From assembly GCF_036323475.1 (NCBI RefSeq), contig NZ_AP028934.1, positions 1,736,001 to 1,800,000 on the forward strand: a stretch of 64,000 bases of DNA. Reading direction: 5' to 3'. Within the stretch, counting starts at the first letter, position 1; every line of letters begins with the position of its first letter. Made by a program: the position numbers and the translations under genes. Below, in pieces: positions 8,585 to 17,434 of this stretch. The notes below the pieces were generated by a model. The model did not search any database. It was not told the origin of the DNA and was given only the letters and a program-made list of their open reading frames with translations. The DNA comes from Solobacterium moorei (GTDB lineage Bacteria; Bacillota_I; Bacilli_A; Erysipelotrichales; Erysipelotrichaceae).

Positions 8585-9701
8585 AATGTATGTATTGTTA
8601 AATAACGATGTCCTTCAGTTCAGGGAACTGCGGAAAGTTCCTGTATGAACATCTCCTCTGCTGTTTGATAATCAAATAGTTTTCTTGGGTAGTTGTTGAT
8701 CCATTCTTCTATCGTCTTAAACTTGCTTTCAGGATAGTCATCAAACTCCGTTCCTTTAGGGATAAACTTTCTGATCAATTTGTTTGCAACTTCATTGCTG
8801 CCACGTTCACAACTTGTATATGGATGACAAAAATATAATTCTGTTCTCTTCTGTGTTTCATCTGTACAGGATCGTTCCATCTTGTCTGCATAGGAAAACT
8901 CTGTCCCATTATCACAGGTGATTGTTCTGAAGAGTATGTTGAATTTCCCCTGTAATCGTTTTTCAAAATTGTTTAATGCATCCACAACAGCTTCAGCACA
9001 ATGATGTTTCAACTTGACGATGATTTCTTTCCTGGTCTTTCTTTCCGTCATAACAAGCATACTGCTGTGAGATGTATTCTTTCCTTTGACGGTATCCATC
9101 TCCCAATGACCGAATTCATCTCTGGTCAAGATGTATTCCGGACGTTTCTCAATACTTGTTCCTACGATCCGTTTTGCTTCCTTGTTCTTCTTTACCTTCT
9201 TATATTTTCGTTTTCTTTTCCCTTTGACAATCAAGTCTTTGTTAGTGACTCTATCAAATACACCGGCATCGATGTAGTTATACAAAGTGGTTACACAGAT
9301 CGATTCTCGGAACTTCAGATTCTTACGTTTAATTTCACCCAGTACAACTGCAGGACTGTACTTATCATCTGCAATCTTGTTTTCAATATATCGGGCAAGA
9401 CGTGGATCTCTTGATATTTTCTTGGCAACTCCCTTTGACCGCATCTTTGTTTCATGACGTTGTTGTGCCAGATCAGAGCTGTATGTTCTTTTATGAGAAT
9501 TGCCAACCTTTTTATAATATTTGCCATGCTTTATTTCACGATATATCGTGGATATATGCACTTTTAAGATCTTTGCTATATCCTTGATTGGTACTTTCTT
9601 CTCATATAAAGTTTCCAATTTGACCCTATCGGTCTGTGTCAATTGTTTAAAGCAACGCATATTATATTTCCCTCAAAACATGTATCAATATACATACATT
9701 G
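8585..9701 (-). mobile_element. IS30-family insertion sequence
   Basis: An IS30-type transposase gene with short flanks. Candidate terminal inverted repeats share AATGTATGTAT at the outer end: left copy from 8585, right copy read inward from 9701 on the minus strand. The ends match only over about 12 of 13 bases, so the borders are provisional. No clear target duplication was found. The copy separates the rpsB leader from the conjugative element. Confidence 0.65.
8620..9660 (-). CDS. IS30-family transposase
   Basis: DDE transposase of 346 residues, full family length and intact. The N-terminus has a helix-turn-helix (VPIKDIAKILKVHISTIYREI, residues 24-44) that is typical of IS30. The catalytic triad is visible: D in WEMDTVKGK near residue 188, D in TCDNGTEF near 250, and E in SCERGSNEVANKLIRK near 286. 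It starts at an ATG after GGGAAATAT, a weak ribosome site, as is common for transposases. Confidence 0.93.
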   Translation of the reverse strand: MRCFKQLTQTDRVKLETLYEKKVPIKDIAKILKVHISTIYREIKHGKYYKKVGNSHKRTYSSDLAQQRHETKMRSKGVAKKISRDPRLARYIENKIADDKYSPAVVLGEIKRKNLKFRESICVTTLYNYIDAGVFDRVTNKDLIVKGKRKRKYKKVKKNKEAKRIVGTSIEKRPEYILTRDEFGHWEMDTVKGKNTSHSSMLVMTERKTRKEIIVKLKHHCAEAVVDALNNFEKRLQGKFNILFRTITCDNGTEFSYADKMERSCTDETQKRTELYFCHPYTSCERGSNEVANKLIRKFIPKGTEFDDYPESKFKTIEEWINNYPRKLFDYQTAEEMFIQELSAVP

Positions 9702-9765
9702 TATAGCTGCACGCTTGTATCATTCAACTTTCCTTAGTAATCATATCTTTATTTTTCTATTTCAT

Positions 9766-9790
9766 AAAAAAGACTGCATTTAAGCAGTCT
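9766..9790 (-). terminator. Minus-strand terminator of the antisense transcript
   Basis: AAGACTGC/GCAGTCTT stem with six T on the minus strand. It directly follows the stop of the micro-ORF at 9790-9864 and would end an RNA that runs through the toxin leader. Confidence 0.75.
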
Positions 9791-9864
9791 TAAGAACAAA
9801 TGGCACTATAAAATCGCTCGGGGTCGGGGCGACCCTGTAAAATCTCACGGAGTATGCTATTCAT
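9790..9864 (-). CDS. Candidate 24-residue micro-ORF antisense to the toxin leader
   Basis: Too short for standard gene calling. The minus-strand ATG at 9864 opens a frame MNSILREILQGRPDP..., ending at TAA inside the terminator stem. A TAGGAG motif lies about seven bases before the ATG and is part of the inverted repeat that also holds the toxin ribosome site. It may be a true peptide, or the RNA alone may act as antitoxin. I do not recognise a family. Confidence 0.35.
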   Translation of the reverse strand: MNSILREILQGRPDPERFYSAICS

Positions 9865-9872
9865 AATAAAAA

Positions 9873-9922
9873 CTCCTATGCTAAAATTCAGTCTTGCAAG
9901 TGATTGAAATGAAACATAGGAG
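9873..9922. repeat. Inverted repeat carrying both ribosome binding sites
   Basis: CTCCTATG at 9873-9880 pairs with CATAGGAG at 9915-9922. In the plus RNA this would cover the AGGAGG of the 28-residue toxin-like ORF; in the minus RNA it covers the TAGGAG of the micro-ORF. Sequestration of the ribosome site by an upstream anti-SD is a known feature of type I toxin mRNAs. Confidence 0.6.
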
Positions 9923-9929
9923 GTGCCAA

Positions 9930-10016
9930 ATGGCTATTAATGATATTATCATATCCATGCCAATGTTGGTGTCGATATATTTGTTGATGACAACATACAC
10001 ACTTATGCCGAGATAG
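9930..10016 (+). CDS. Small hydrophobic peptide, type I toxin candidate
   Basis: A 28-residue frame that is too short for standard gene calling. ATG at 9930 follows AGGAGG with seven bases between. The peptide begins MAINDIIISMPMLVSIYLLM and ends TTYTLMPR, i.e. one membrane segment with a short polar end. A terminator begins in the last codons. Size, single membrane helix, folded leader and an oppositely directed transcript unit fit membrane toxins of type I systems (the Hol_Tox/TxpA/BsrG kind). The family assignment is inference. Confidence 0.55.
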   Translation: MAINDIIISMPMLVSIYLLMTTYTLMPR

Positions 10017-10029
10017 ATTACTATCCCGG
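10006..10029 (+). terminator. Terminator of the toxin-like gene
   Basis: GCCGAGATAG-ATTA-CTATCCCGGC: ten-base stem with one mismatch, followed by AATTTCTTTATT. It overlaps the stop codon of the 28-residue ORF. Confidence 0.65.
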
Positions 10030-10043
10030 CAATTTCTTTATTC

Positions 10044-10499
10044 TTAAATGATCTTCGTACAAAGTTTCAGTATTTCCTGGTTCTGTTTCAACTCTTCATC
10101 CGCTTTTGTACGACACTTATGGAACATCTCCCATTTACCACCTTCCTCTTCCGGATGATATACACCTATACAACCTATATGAGGATACTTTTTAAAGTAA
10201 TCACTGTATTTGTCTAGGATCACCTTCTTTTTATCCATCGGTACTACAACAAAGTTTTTATGGCAAAATGAAGAGTTTAAATGTGCCTGGGAAAAAGCTT
10301 TATCAACATCCGCCAATTTAAACTCAAAGCTGCACAGTTCTATATGAAAGCCTTTATCATCTTTTACTTTCTCAACTGTAAGTAGATCCACGCCCCCAGT
10401 TCGAGCTTTACACTCAAACTGGTAGGCAACGATATTGGATCTGTATCCATATTTCTTCCAGAACTGTTCCTTTAATGCTTTTTCTTCAACGTATTTCAT
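10044..10499 (-). CDS. PD-(D/E)XK nuclease-like protein
   Basis: A 151-residue protein with the core pattern of the PD-(D/E)XK nuclease fold: GGVDLLTVE (Asp, about residue 37) then FEFKLADVDKAFSQA (Glu-x-Lys, about residue 58), followed by a conserved QA. The frame extends seven codons upstream into traG, but the ATG at 10499 has AAGGAG eight bases ahead, inside the last codons of the coupling-protein gene. It is the last gene of the transfer operon. A role in processing or protection of transferred DNA is possible, not shown. Confidence 0.6.
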   Translation of the reverse strand: MKYVEEKALKEQFWKKYGYRSNIVAYQFECKARTGGVDLLTVEKVKDDKGFHIELCSFEFKLADVDKAFSQAHLNSSFCHKNFVVVPMDKKKVILDKYSDYFKKYPHIGCIGVYHPEEEGGKWEMFHKCRTKADEELKQNQEILKLCTKII

Positions 10500-10503
10500 T
10501 TCA

Positions 10504-13125
10504 TTAACTCCTTGTACCATTTATTTTTTGCTGATTCAATTGATCTAAAACACTTGTATTTACTTCCTGGGCTATGCCACCTTCCGGTGTTTGGAAATAT
10601 TCCGGTATTAGGTTATCACCCCGATGATTAAAATCATCCAATAATGAAAAGATCTTATATTTTGCTGTATTCTTGCTCTTCTTAGAAATAGCAACACCTT
10701 TTCTGTTTTTATAAAAAATATATTTAAAATACGGTGTGTATCTTGTAACGATCGGATTCCTTCTTTGTCGAATGATGACTGCTTCGGATAAAGAAAGTCT
10801 TCTTAGTCTGTCCGGAGAAATGACCGGTACCGTATCAAAGCTTCCTCTTTCTTTATTCCATTTCAATGTCTTTCCACACATGCGTGATACAAAGTCTAGT
10901 GTATCCGGATCACCACCTAAAAGGTAGATCGTATTCAGCATGTTGTTTCGGATCGCTTTGGCAACGTCTTTGTCATAATTTTTATTCAGTTGTGAATAGT
11001 CCTGCAAAACAAGATTCCATCTGACACCTCTAAAACGTGATGCTGACAGCATGTTATCCGGATCATTTAAAGCTGGTGAGATTCCAAATTCATCCCAAAT
11101 GATATCGACTGGTATTGGTAATTGCTGCTCCTCAAACTCTCTGGATGTCTTGACTACTTCGTTATAGAATTGACTGACAAACAGTGTTACAAACGGATAA
11201 TATGTCTTCTTTTCATCATGCACCACCATAAATACCGCCGTCTTTTCCTTTGCAATCATATTGAAATCAAATGATGTCCGGCACATCATGTTCCCTATTT
11301 TTTCATTTAACGTACCTAATGCCATATGATTATCAAAAGTCTGGAACACGTTGGAACGTGTCTCTTCAGCACAGCTATCCGCTGTGATTGTTTCTAAGAA
11401 TCCACGTGATTTATCAATCTTCAGACGGTAATAGTCTAGGTAATACTTCAATAATAAGCGTGGTCTTCCGTTTACCTGTACGTATTTGAATCCCTCTTCT
11501 TTTAAAAGCTTGATGTTTTGGAAATTGATCTGTTCATCATTTAAATGCTGCAGCTTTCCATCTGCATCAATGTATTCATATTCCAAAAGGAAACAGATGA
11601 TGCCTTCCGTGATCGACTTGGCTTGTTGCCAAAAGAAAGGTTGCTTTGAATCCTTTTCTTCACACAATGCACGGGTAATATCATTTAATAATTCAAATGC
11701 TTCAGAAAAGTCCGGCTTCGGAAAACTGTCACTCAATATCTCCTGAACCAATGCTTCTTTTATGGATTCAATTTCTTTTTCCATCTTCGCAATCGGCTCG
11801 TCCAATGTCTTCTTTAGCTTTTTATCCAATGCATCTCTGTTTGCATATAGATCGGATAGTATCTTGTTTTTCTTCAGCAACTCCATACGTTTCATGATAT
11901 AGGATTCCTTTTGTTGCTGACTTGCAAAGCCATTCATCATTGCTTCCTGCGCTTCTCTGTAACGTTTGATCACCAGACCAAACGGATTCCAGGATACGCC
12001 CTCCTCCGGATGTACAAAGTTTAAAACGATCACGTTATATCCATCTCGTTCCAGGCTTGCCTGATGATGTCCTAGTAATTCACCTTTTAGATCATTAATG
12101 ATCATGGAATGCCCAGACATCCGAGAAATCTCTATCATGCCTTCGATTACACTTACAGTCTTGCCAGCGTTGGTCGTTCCAATAATGATCGTATGGTTAT
12201 TTTCAGCATCTACCCATGCTCCTCTTCGCCAAGTCAAGATAGGTACACCGCCTTTTCTTGTGACAGTTTTGTTATCAATATCCCAAGCCTTCAGCTCATT
12301 GATCTTATTGTCATCCGGCATCTTCAGATCAACGATTATTTTATTGTATAAATGTCTAAACGGATTCAATATATAATCAAAATAATCTCTTATATGTGGT
12401 ATAAGCATTCGCAAAAATTCCCTGATCACATTGAAGATCGTTCCTCCGTTCTCTTTGGATCGATCTCTATATTCCTTTAGATCTTGCCAATAATTTGGCT
12501 GCATAAATTTTATGCTGAAGGCTATTGCAATACCAATACAGATCGTTTCTATCCAAAGCAAGCCTCTTACAGTACCAACCACTGCCGGCAGATGGTAATC
12601 TGGTAAAAACTGTTGAATGATCCACTGAATGCCATGTGGAATCATTAAAAAAAGGCAGATTATTTGCACAACAAAGCTGGTAATTCCGATCCACCATTTT
12701 AAATCCTTATAGCAACTTTCTTTGTAAAAATACATGTGATCCAACATGCCCTTATAATCAAAATGTAACCTTACCAGACCTTTTTTTGCTTCAGCGTGTG
12801 TAGCAATATGTGAGAAATATTTCCTTTCTTCAGCCGTCATATTTCTCTCTCTTGCCTTTCGTTCTCTATCGATCCTAGATGATCTAAATAATGAACTTAG
12901 CAAAGTACATGCGACACTGATTCCAATTATGATCATGATCTTATTAAAAAACAATTTATTCCCCTGCCAATACAATATGTTGGGATCCCAACATATACGT
13001 GGCGCATGCATATAAGCAGCGAGATCATTATGAAATGATGCAAAATATGCCAGCTGCATTCCTAAGAAAAATTCAATTACCGCAACAAGCACACTATATA
13101 TCACGCCAAAAATCAAACGTTTCAT
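10504..13125 (-). CDS. Type IV coupling protein (VirD4/TraG family)
   Basis: ATPase that links the relaxosome to the mating channel. Membrane segments lie in the first 200 residues, then the FtsK/TraG-like ATPase: Walker A GTTNAGKT near residue 317 and Walker B PVDIIWDEFG near residue 675. An arginine-rich C-terminal part follows. At 873 residues it is longer than average; an inserted Lys/Glu-rich helical segment lies at about residues 400-470. It overlaps the relaxase gene by four bases (ATGA), so coupling and relaxase are made together. Confidence 0.93.
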   Translation of the reverse strand: MKRLIFGVIYSVLVAVIEFFLGMQLAYFASFHNDLAAYMHAPRICWDPNILYWQGNKLFFNKIMIIIGISVACTLLSSLFRSSRIDRERKARERNMTAEERKYFSHIATHAEAKKGLVRLHFDYKGMLDHMYFYKESCYKDLKWWIGITSFVVQIICLFLMIPHGIQWIIQQFLPDYHLPAVVGTVRGLLWIETICIGIAIAFSIKFMQPNYWQDLKEYRDRSKENGGTIFNVIREFLRMLIPHIRDYFDYILNPFRHLYNKIIVDLKMPDDNKINELKAWDIDNKTVTRKGGVPILTWRRGAWVDAENNHTIIIGTTNAGKTVSVIEGMIEISRMSGHSMIINDLKGELLGHHQASLERDGYNVIVLNFVHPEEGVSWNPFGLVIKRYREAQEAMMNGFASQQQKESYIMKRMELLKKNKILSDLYANRDALDKKLKKTLDEPIAKMEKEIESIKEALVQEILSDSFPKPDFSEAFELLNDITRALCEEKDSKQPFFWQQAKSITEGIICFLLEYEYIDADGKLQHLNDEQINFQNIKLLKEEGFKYVQVNGRPRLLLKYYLDYYRLKIDKSRGFLETITADSCAEETRSNVFQTFDNHMALGTLNEKIGNMMCRTSFDFNMIAKEKTAVFMVVHDEKKTYYPFVTLFVSQFYNEVVKTSREFEEQQLPIPVDIIWDEFGISPALNDPDNMLSASRFRGVRWNLVLQDYSQLNKNYDKDVAKAIRNNMLNTIYLLGGDPDTLDFVSRMCGKTLKWNKERGSFDTVPVISPDRLRRLSLSEAVIIRQRRNPIVTRYTPYFKYIFYKNRKGVAISKKSKNTAKYKIFSLLDDFNHRGDNLIPEYFQTPEGGIAQEVNTSVLDQLNQQKINGTRS

Positions 13126-14762
13126 ACTTCAATACCACCTCTTTCCGCAAATTGTGCCGCTATCTTTTCCTCGTGGTTGATGGCAGCCAATCGTTCCTTT
13201 TCCTGCAGGAACGCTTCTATTTCTTCTTCCACTTCTTTGCCTTGCGCTTTGATGATGCTTCTGGCAGATCTCTTTAAAATCGGTGTCACTCGATGAGATA
13301 TTTGATGATGTACCTGCTTATTCATCGGTATACCGGATCTTAAAAAGTTCGTATATCGTTTCACAAAATGTGTTTTATTCTTGACCGCTTCAAAAAGTTT
13401 TTCTTTTGCATTCAAAATCTCTCCGGAAGTGCTTTTCGGATCCAGTATCGTGATTGAATTTTCTAGAAATTCCGTTCTTTCTGAAGCGTGTACTCCCTTA
13501 AGTAACTCTCTTGCCTTGTCAAAGTCATTTGCTACGATCGCTTCAGATACGTTTTTTTCTTCTCTCGGAATATCCGGATCTTTTATAAATTTTTGGTGTA
13601 CATCAACCAGTATTTCTTGACTCGTTTTTTCTTTCCATACACGCATCTTCTTTAATTCCTTTAGATCCGTTTTATTGATCTCTTTAAAGGATGCAAGAAT
13701 CGAGTTAGCAATCTGCTTACGCAATTTTGTATCCTGTTGTTTCCATAGATTTGATACCTCTTCATAGCCAAGGCTATTCACATTGTCTTCTAAATCACAA
13801 ACTTTTCCTTTAAAAGTACGGTAATCTTTCTGCACGGAATCAATCTTCAAAATATCATCTACAATGTCATCCAACTGTTTTCGATATGGTGCCATATGTA
13901 CTGAATCATATTGCAATCTGCCGGTCGTTGGTAATTGTGAGTACAAATTCAGTACGCTCTTCATAGATGTATAGGATAATTTCTTTGCACTTTGAACGAC
14001 CTCTTTTCTAAGCGGCTGTATCTCTTTCAACGCATCCGTTGCGCGTTCCATATACTTTTCATAATATGTTTTTCTGGCAGCCATTTCAGTAATGAATGTT
14101 CGCTTTAACGCTTTCATTTCTGTTGCGGTAAATTTGCCTCTTGTCCTAGTATTCTCTTTTTCCAAGAACGTGATATGCATGTGTGGATGTGCTGTATTTG
14201 TATGAAAGTCCTGCCACCAGATCATGTTGTTTGGATTCAAATGCAATTTTTCAAAAGACTTATTTAATGCAACGATTGCAACATCAGCCCATTGTCGTTG
14301 ATCATTCAAACCATATTCTTTGGCAGTATCAAAACTGTCCAATGACACGACAAGAGACCAGGCAATATCACCTTTTTGTGAAAAGGCGGAATTGGAATTT
14401 CTCAGCCACCTGTTCTTTTCTGCCTCTGTATAAAGTTTACCTTCATTGGTCATCGTGAAATACTTATCATCATTATTTGAACGTTTTGTTGCATTCAATC
14501 GTGATGTATAATCCGCAAAACTCCCTTGCAAAAGATCCGGAATTTCCGGTTGAATCACTTCACTATCAACAGATATTTCTATATCTGATTGCAGCTGTTC
14601 ATGCTCATCCTGATTCATAGAATTGTTGATTGCATCTTCTCTTCCGGTATATTCAAACCATGTTCCAAATAATGAATTCGTGGACATCAATCCACTGTAA
14701 TTTGAATTTTTTGGTGCATGTTTTCCATACTCAAAAAAGAAGGCATTTACAATAACGCTCAT
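13122..14762 (-). CDS. Conjugative relaxase, MobL/MobP type
   Basis: Nicks oriT and leads the strand into the recipient. The N-terminal domain (to about residue 230) carries the histidine metal motif HPHMHITF near residue 195, which is motif III of MOBP-like relaxases, and the start MSVIVNAFFFEYG resembles the MobL group of Bacillota. The remaining 300 residues are helical and charged. AGAAGG lies ahead of the ATG. Genes for two small proteins and a repeat-rich oriT candidate lie just upstream, as expected for a mob operon. Catalytic tyrosine not assigned. Confidence 0.82.
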   Translation of the reverse strand: MSVIVNAFFFEYGKHAPKNSNYSGLMSTNSLFGTWFEYTGREDAINNSMNQDEHEQLQSDIEISVDSEVIQPEIPDLLQGSFADYTSRLNATKRSNNDDKYFTMTNEGKLYTEAEKNRWLRNSNSAFSQKGDIAWSLVVSLDSFDTAKEYGLNDQRQWADVAIVALNKSFEKLHLNPNNMIWWQDFHTNTAHPHMHITFLEKENTRTRGKFTATEMKALKRTFITEMAARKTYYEKYMERATDALKEIQPLRKEVVQSAKKLSYTSMKSVLNLYSQLPTTGRLQYDSVHMAPYRKQLDDIVDDILKIDSVQKDYRTFKGKVCDLEDNVNSLGYEEVSNLWKQQDTKLRKQIANSILASFKEINKTDLKELKKMRVWKEKTSQEILVDVHQKFIKDPDIPREEKNVSEAIVANDFDKARELLKGVHASERTEFLENSITILDPKSTSGEILNAKEKLFEAVKNKTHFVKRYTNFLRSGIPMNKQVHHQISHRVTPILKRSARSIIKAQGKEVEEEIEAFLQEKERLAAINHEEKIAAQFAERGGIEV

Positions 14763-14783
14763 AACTTACCTTCTTTCAAATGA

Positions 14784-15107
14784 TTAATGATTGAACATAT
14801 TTTCTACACCAAACGATGTATTACTACTTTCGGATTTCGTTTCTTTATTCGTATCTTCTTTAACACTTTCCTTATTGCTTTCTGTTGATAGTTTTACTGT
14901 CTTTACGGTTTTTGTAGAACGATTTTTCTTTCCGTATTGACGGAATTTCTCTTCAAACGTCATATAATCCTTTTTAAATTTTTCTAATTCTACACGTTGT
15001 TTCTTCAGCAATTGAATTCTTTCATGTGTATCTGAAAGTTGCTTTTCAGCATCTTCAAGTTGTGCAATCGTATTCTTTAATTTGTTTTCAATATCACGTA
15101 AATTCAT
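14784..15107 (-). CDS. Small coiled-coil protein of the mob operon
   Basis: 107 residues. The first 60 form a strong heptad pattern (NKLKNTIAQLEDAEKQL and after), then a basic segment with KKNRSTKTVKTVK, then an acidic Ser-rich end. No recognised domain. Being between the ribbon-helix-helix-like gene and the relaxase gene, separated by only 21 bases from the latter, it may be a relaxosome accessory factor. Confidence 0.6.
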   Translation of the reverse strand: MNLRDIENKLKNTIAQLEDAEKQLSDTHERIQLLKKQRVELEKFKKDYMTFEEKFRQYGKKNRSTKTVKTVKLSTESNKESVKEDTNKETKSESSNTSFGVENMFNH

Positions 15108-15109
15108 TT

Positions 15110-15556
15110 TTATTTTTCCCTTTCCTTTAGCATTTCGCTAACTTTTTTGTTGATCACTTTGATAAAAACCGGATTCTTATTCAACAGTTTTTCTACATAT
15201 GCCTCGTCGTTTTCCAACTGTGTTCCCATCAAAATTAACTGCAAAGTTTTTAATTCCTGTTCGTTATAGATAGATATGTTTCTATTCGTTACGCTATAAC
15301 ATTTGCAAATCAGATCCGCTTGTGATTGAAAAAGCGGTTCAATGATTTGCCGCAATTGTGCATCAATCATGTTAGATAATTGTGATTGATTTTTTCCGTT
15401 TGCGTGCATCGTGTAATATGTTTTGATTGCGTCAATAATGATCTCACTTCTCTTCTTTGAAACAAAGTTTTCTGTCAATTCCTGATTTTCCAATACGTTT
15501 AACATGGAAATGATCTCATCTTCAACACGTATATCAATGCGACTTTTCTTGCTCAT
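15110..15556 (-). CDS. Probable relaxosome accessory / DNA-binding protein
   Basis: I start this at the ATG at 15556 (MSKKSRIDIRVEDEIISML), 148 residues; the longer frame to 15649 runs into the TGTACAAC repeats. The start has the IDIRVEDEI strand-helix pattern seen in ribbon-helix-helix relaxosome proteins (MobC-like), followed by the RSEIIIDAIKTYY helix. The rest is helical. Position right beside the oriT candidate supports a DNA-binding role. The AAAGG site is 15 bases from the ATG, which is far, so the start is less certain than the gene. Confidence 0.6.
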   Translation of the reverse strand: MSKKSRIDIRVEDEIISMLNVLENQELTENFVSKKRSEIIIDAIKTYYTMHANGKNQSQLSNMIDAQLRQIIEPLFQSQADLICKCYSVTNRNISIYNEQELKTLQLILMGTQLENDEAYVEKLLNKNPVFIKVINKKVSEMLKEREK

Positions 15557-15599
15557 ACTGTTATCTAAAATTCCTTTCTTTTGATTAAAAACTGCGATT

Positions 15600-15970
15600 T
15601 TTCCAACACAAAAAGCTGTACAACTTTTGTACAACAGCATGTACAACAAATGTACAACAATGACACTTTTTTGTTGTACAAACGAAACTCAAATGTTGTA
15701 CAACGATTACCGACCTTAAACCCGACAAAAAACACCGATTAAAAGCCGAGAAATCGGGCATCGCCCGATTGTCCAAAACCGAATTTGTTGTACAGATTTG
15801 TACAACAAAATTCCTTATCCTGCTTTCATACTAAAATGAGCCGATTTTGCGAAGATTAGTATGAAGAAAAATAGAAGAGCCGCGAGCATTTCATAAAATG
15901 AATAGCGAAGTGGCGAGCCTTGTATTTGACTACACCGCAAAGCATAAGTCAAGGAAGAATCTTGACTTGC
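15600..15970. other. Candidate origin of transfer (oriT)
   Basis: Gene-free 400 bases upstream of the relaxase operon. Besides the TGTACAAC sites it has three more strong inverted repeats: AATCGGGC-ATC-GCCCGATT at 15752-15770; CATACTAA...TTAGTATG at 15827-15863 enclosing TTTTGCGAAGA; and AAGTCAAG-GAAGAAT-CTTGACTT at 15946-15968. Several hairpins beside mob genes are the usual form of an oriT. The nic site cannot be fixed by eye. Confidence 0.6.
15617..15806. repeat. Eight TGTACAAC / GTTGTACA repeats
   Basis: Copies at 15617, 15628, 15640 and 15651 (direct), 15673 and 15695 (inverse, the latter as palindrome GTTGTACAAC), and a facing pair at 15787 and 15799 around GATT. Spacing is 11-12 bases in the first four, close to one helical turn. 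This fits a multi-site protein binding region beside the mob operon. Confidence 0.85.
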
Positions 15971-16008
15971 CTTGCAGGAAGTCCGTCGGAAATTTTTTCA
16001 GTGTTACA

Positions 16009-16410
16009 TTATTCTTCCCTTTCGATTGCTTGTGTCAGTCTTGCCAACCAGTGATTTTGGATTTCAAATTCATCTTGTATTTTTATGAGATAATTTTGAA
16101 TACCTTTCATCACCTGCAAGGTATTTTCTAAAACTTCTGTTTCCTGTTTTGTCGCTATTTGGTTTAGCCCTTCATGCGCATGAGTATATTTATATTTTTC
16201 ATACTCTAACCTTTCACGTAACTCATTACTTAACAAATAACAATCATCATTGTTCGTATAAAAATCCATCAGCCTGTTAAGCAGCACTTCATTTTCTTCG
16301 CACAGTTCAAAAGAGATAATTGCTTTGATGAGTTCATCGTAGTTCTCATCGGAAAATTTTTGTAAATCATCTTTGATTTGTAAATATCTTGGTCTTAAAT
16401 TTTCACTCAT
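16009..16410 (-). CDS. Unrecognised helical protein of the transfer region
   Basis: 133 residues, almost wholly helical, acidic, with two regions of heptads (EVLENTLQVMKGIQNYL). No membrane segment, no known motif. It lies between the oriT candidate and the next small gene, both on the minus strand, with an AAAGG site before the ATG. Probably a cytoplasmic accessory protein of the element; the role is unknown. Confidence 0.6.
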   Translation of the reverse strand: MSENLRPRYLQIKDDLQKFSDENYDELIKAIISFELCEENEVLLNRLMDFYTNNDDCYLLSNELRERLEYEKYKYTHAHEGLNQIATKQETEVLENTLQVMKGIQNYLIKIQDEFEIQNHWLARLTQAIEREE

Positions 16411-16469
16411 ACCTTTTTCCTTTCGTTAGTGATGAGTGGGAAGATTTGTTCTTCCCACTCAATCGCTCC

Positions 16470-16898
16470 TTACTCTTCTTCAAGCGTTTCACTTACATCA
16501 TCGAATGCAAGCAGTTCCTCATCTGATAATTCTGTTTTCTGATATGCTTCATATAATGCCCTAAACTTTGTGTCTTTCTCGGCAATCTTACGGAACGTAT
16601 CAATCTCTTTGAACTCATCAAGTCGCTCTTTCATCAGAGAATGTAGTTGATGACGTTTGATACGTGCTTTCTGTTTGTCGGTGTATGGCTTGGTGTTGAC
16701 AACTGTGATAACATCTTCAACCTCACCACACTCTGTCAGTGCTTTCAACTCGGAGATTGGTTCAACAACTGTACCGATTGCAAATTCATCCGCGTACACC
16801 GGAATGACAGTTACATCACCTTTCTTGAGTTCCTGATTGACTGAGTGAATAGCATACTCGTCCTCGTAGTTGATACTGAATTTGTAGTAGTGTTTCAT
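16470..16898 (-). CDS. Unrecognised protein with PriA/PSP1-like N-terminal pattern
   Basis: 142 residues. Residues 20-50 (VTVIPVYADEFAIGTVVEPI) look like the small beta-barrel found at the start of PriA or in PSP1-type proteins, where a surface for DNA or protein binding is formed; this is a weak visual match. The C-terminal half is charged and helical and ends with Glu repeats. The ATG follows GTAGATAAGG. No motif decides a function. Confidence 0.55.
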   Translation of the reverse strand: MKHYYKFSINYEDEYAIHSVNQELKKGDVTVIPVYADEFAIGTVVEPISELKALTECGEVEDVITVVNTKPYTDKQKARIKRHQLHSLMKERLDEFKEIDTFRKIAEKDTKFRALYEAYQKTELSDEELLAFDDVSETLEEE

Positions 16899-17345
16899 TT
16901 TGAATTTCCTTATCTACCTTTAGGGTAGCACTTTCTAATGCCTTATCCTTGGCACGCCCAAAATGAAGCATAGAAAAGTGCAGCATGAAGAACCTAGCAA
17001 ATGAAATGCGGTTGACTTGCAAGGTACTTGTACCGTAGCCCTTGAGTATTTTGAACTTGCAAGCACAGAGTGCGCCGTCCTTGACAGCTGGCTGTCACAG
17101 GATTCAAAAAGGTCAAGGGTCAACCCATAAGATCTTGTTCGTAATGCGTAACGCCAAGAGATAAAAAACAAAGGACAGCGACAGATAATATCTGGAAGCT
17201 GCTTGATAGAGTTTCGTCAGAAACTCGTATCCTTGTTTTGTATCTCGTCTATGCGAAAAGCGTGGAGTGCCAAGGATCTTTGAAAGATAAATCAGAATTA
17301 ATCTAGCAGTCTGTTTGTTAAAACAGATTGCAATAAAAAAAGGAA
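16899..17345. other. Gene-free stretch with inverted repeats
   Basis: About 450 bases without a convincing gene. It contains the palindrome TGACAGC-TG-GCTGTCA at 17082-17097, the repeated ACTTGCAAG (near 17013 and 17056) and GGTACTTGTACC near 17024. Open frames here lack ribosome sites. The density of repeats suggests a regulatory or DNA-processing region of the element. Confidence 0.45.
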
Positions 17346-17424
17346 GCCTGAGCAGATTGTATTCTGCGAAGGCATCCATGTATTTAAAGCAGCACACGAA
17401 ACCTGAATGGTTAAGTGTGCTGCT
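17346..17424 (-). terminator. Two hairpins ending the transfer operon
   Basis: First AGCAGCACAC (17388-17397) with GTGTGCTGCT (17415-17424), then GCCT-GCAGA/TCTGC-AGGC at 17346-17373 followed on the minus strand by TTCCTTTTTTT. They lie just behind the 17435-18259 gene. Confidence 0.7.
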
Positions 17425-17434
17425 GGATGGATTT

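Noticed and set aside
9001-9414. 137-residue plus-strand ORF inside IS30
   Set aside because: Opposite-strand shadow of the transposase gene, which has all catalytic residues.
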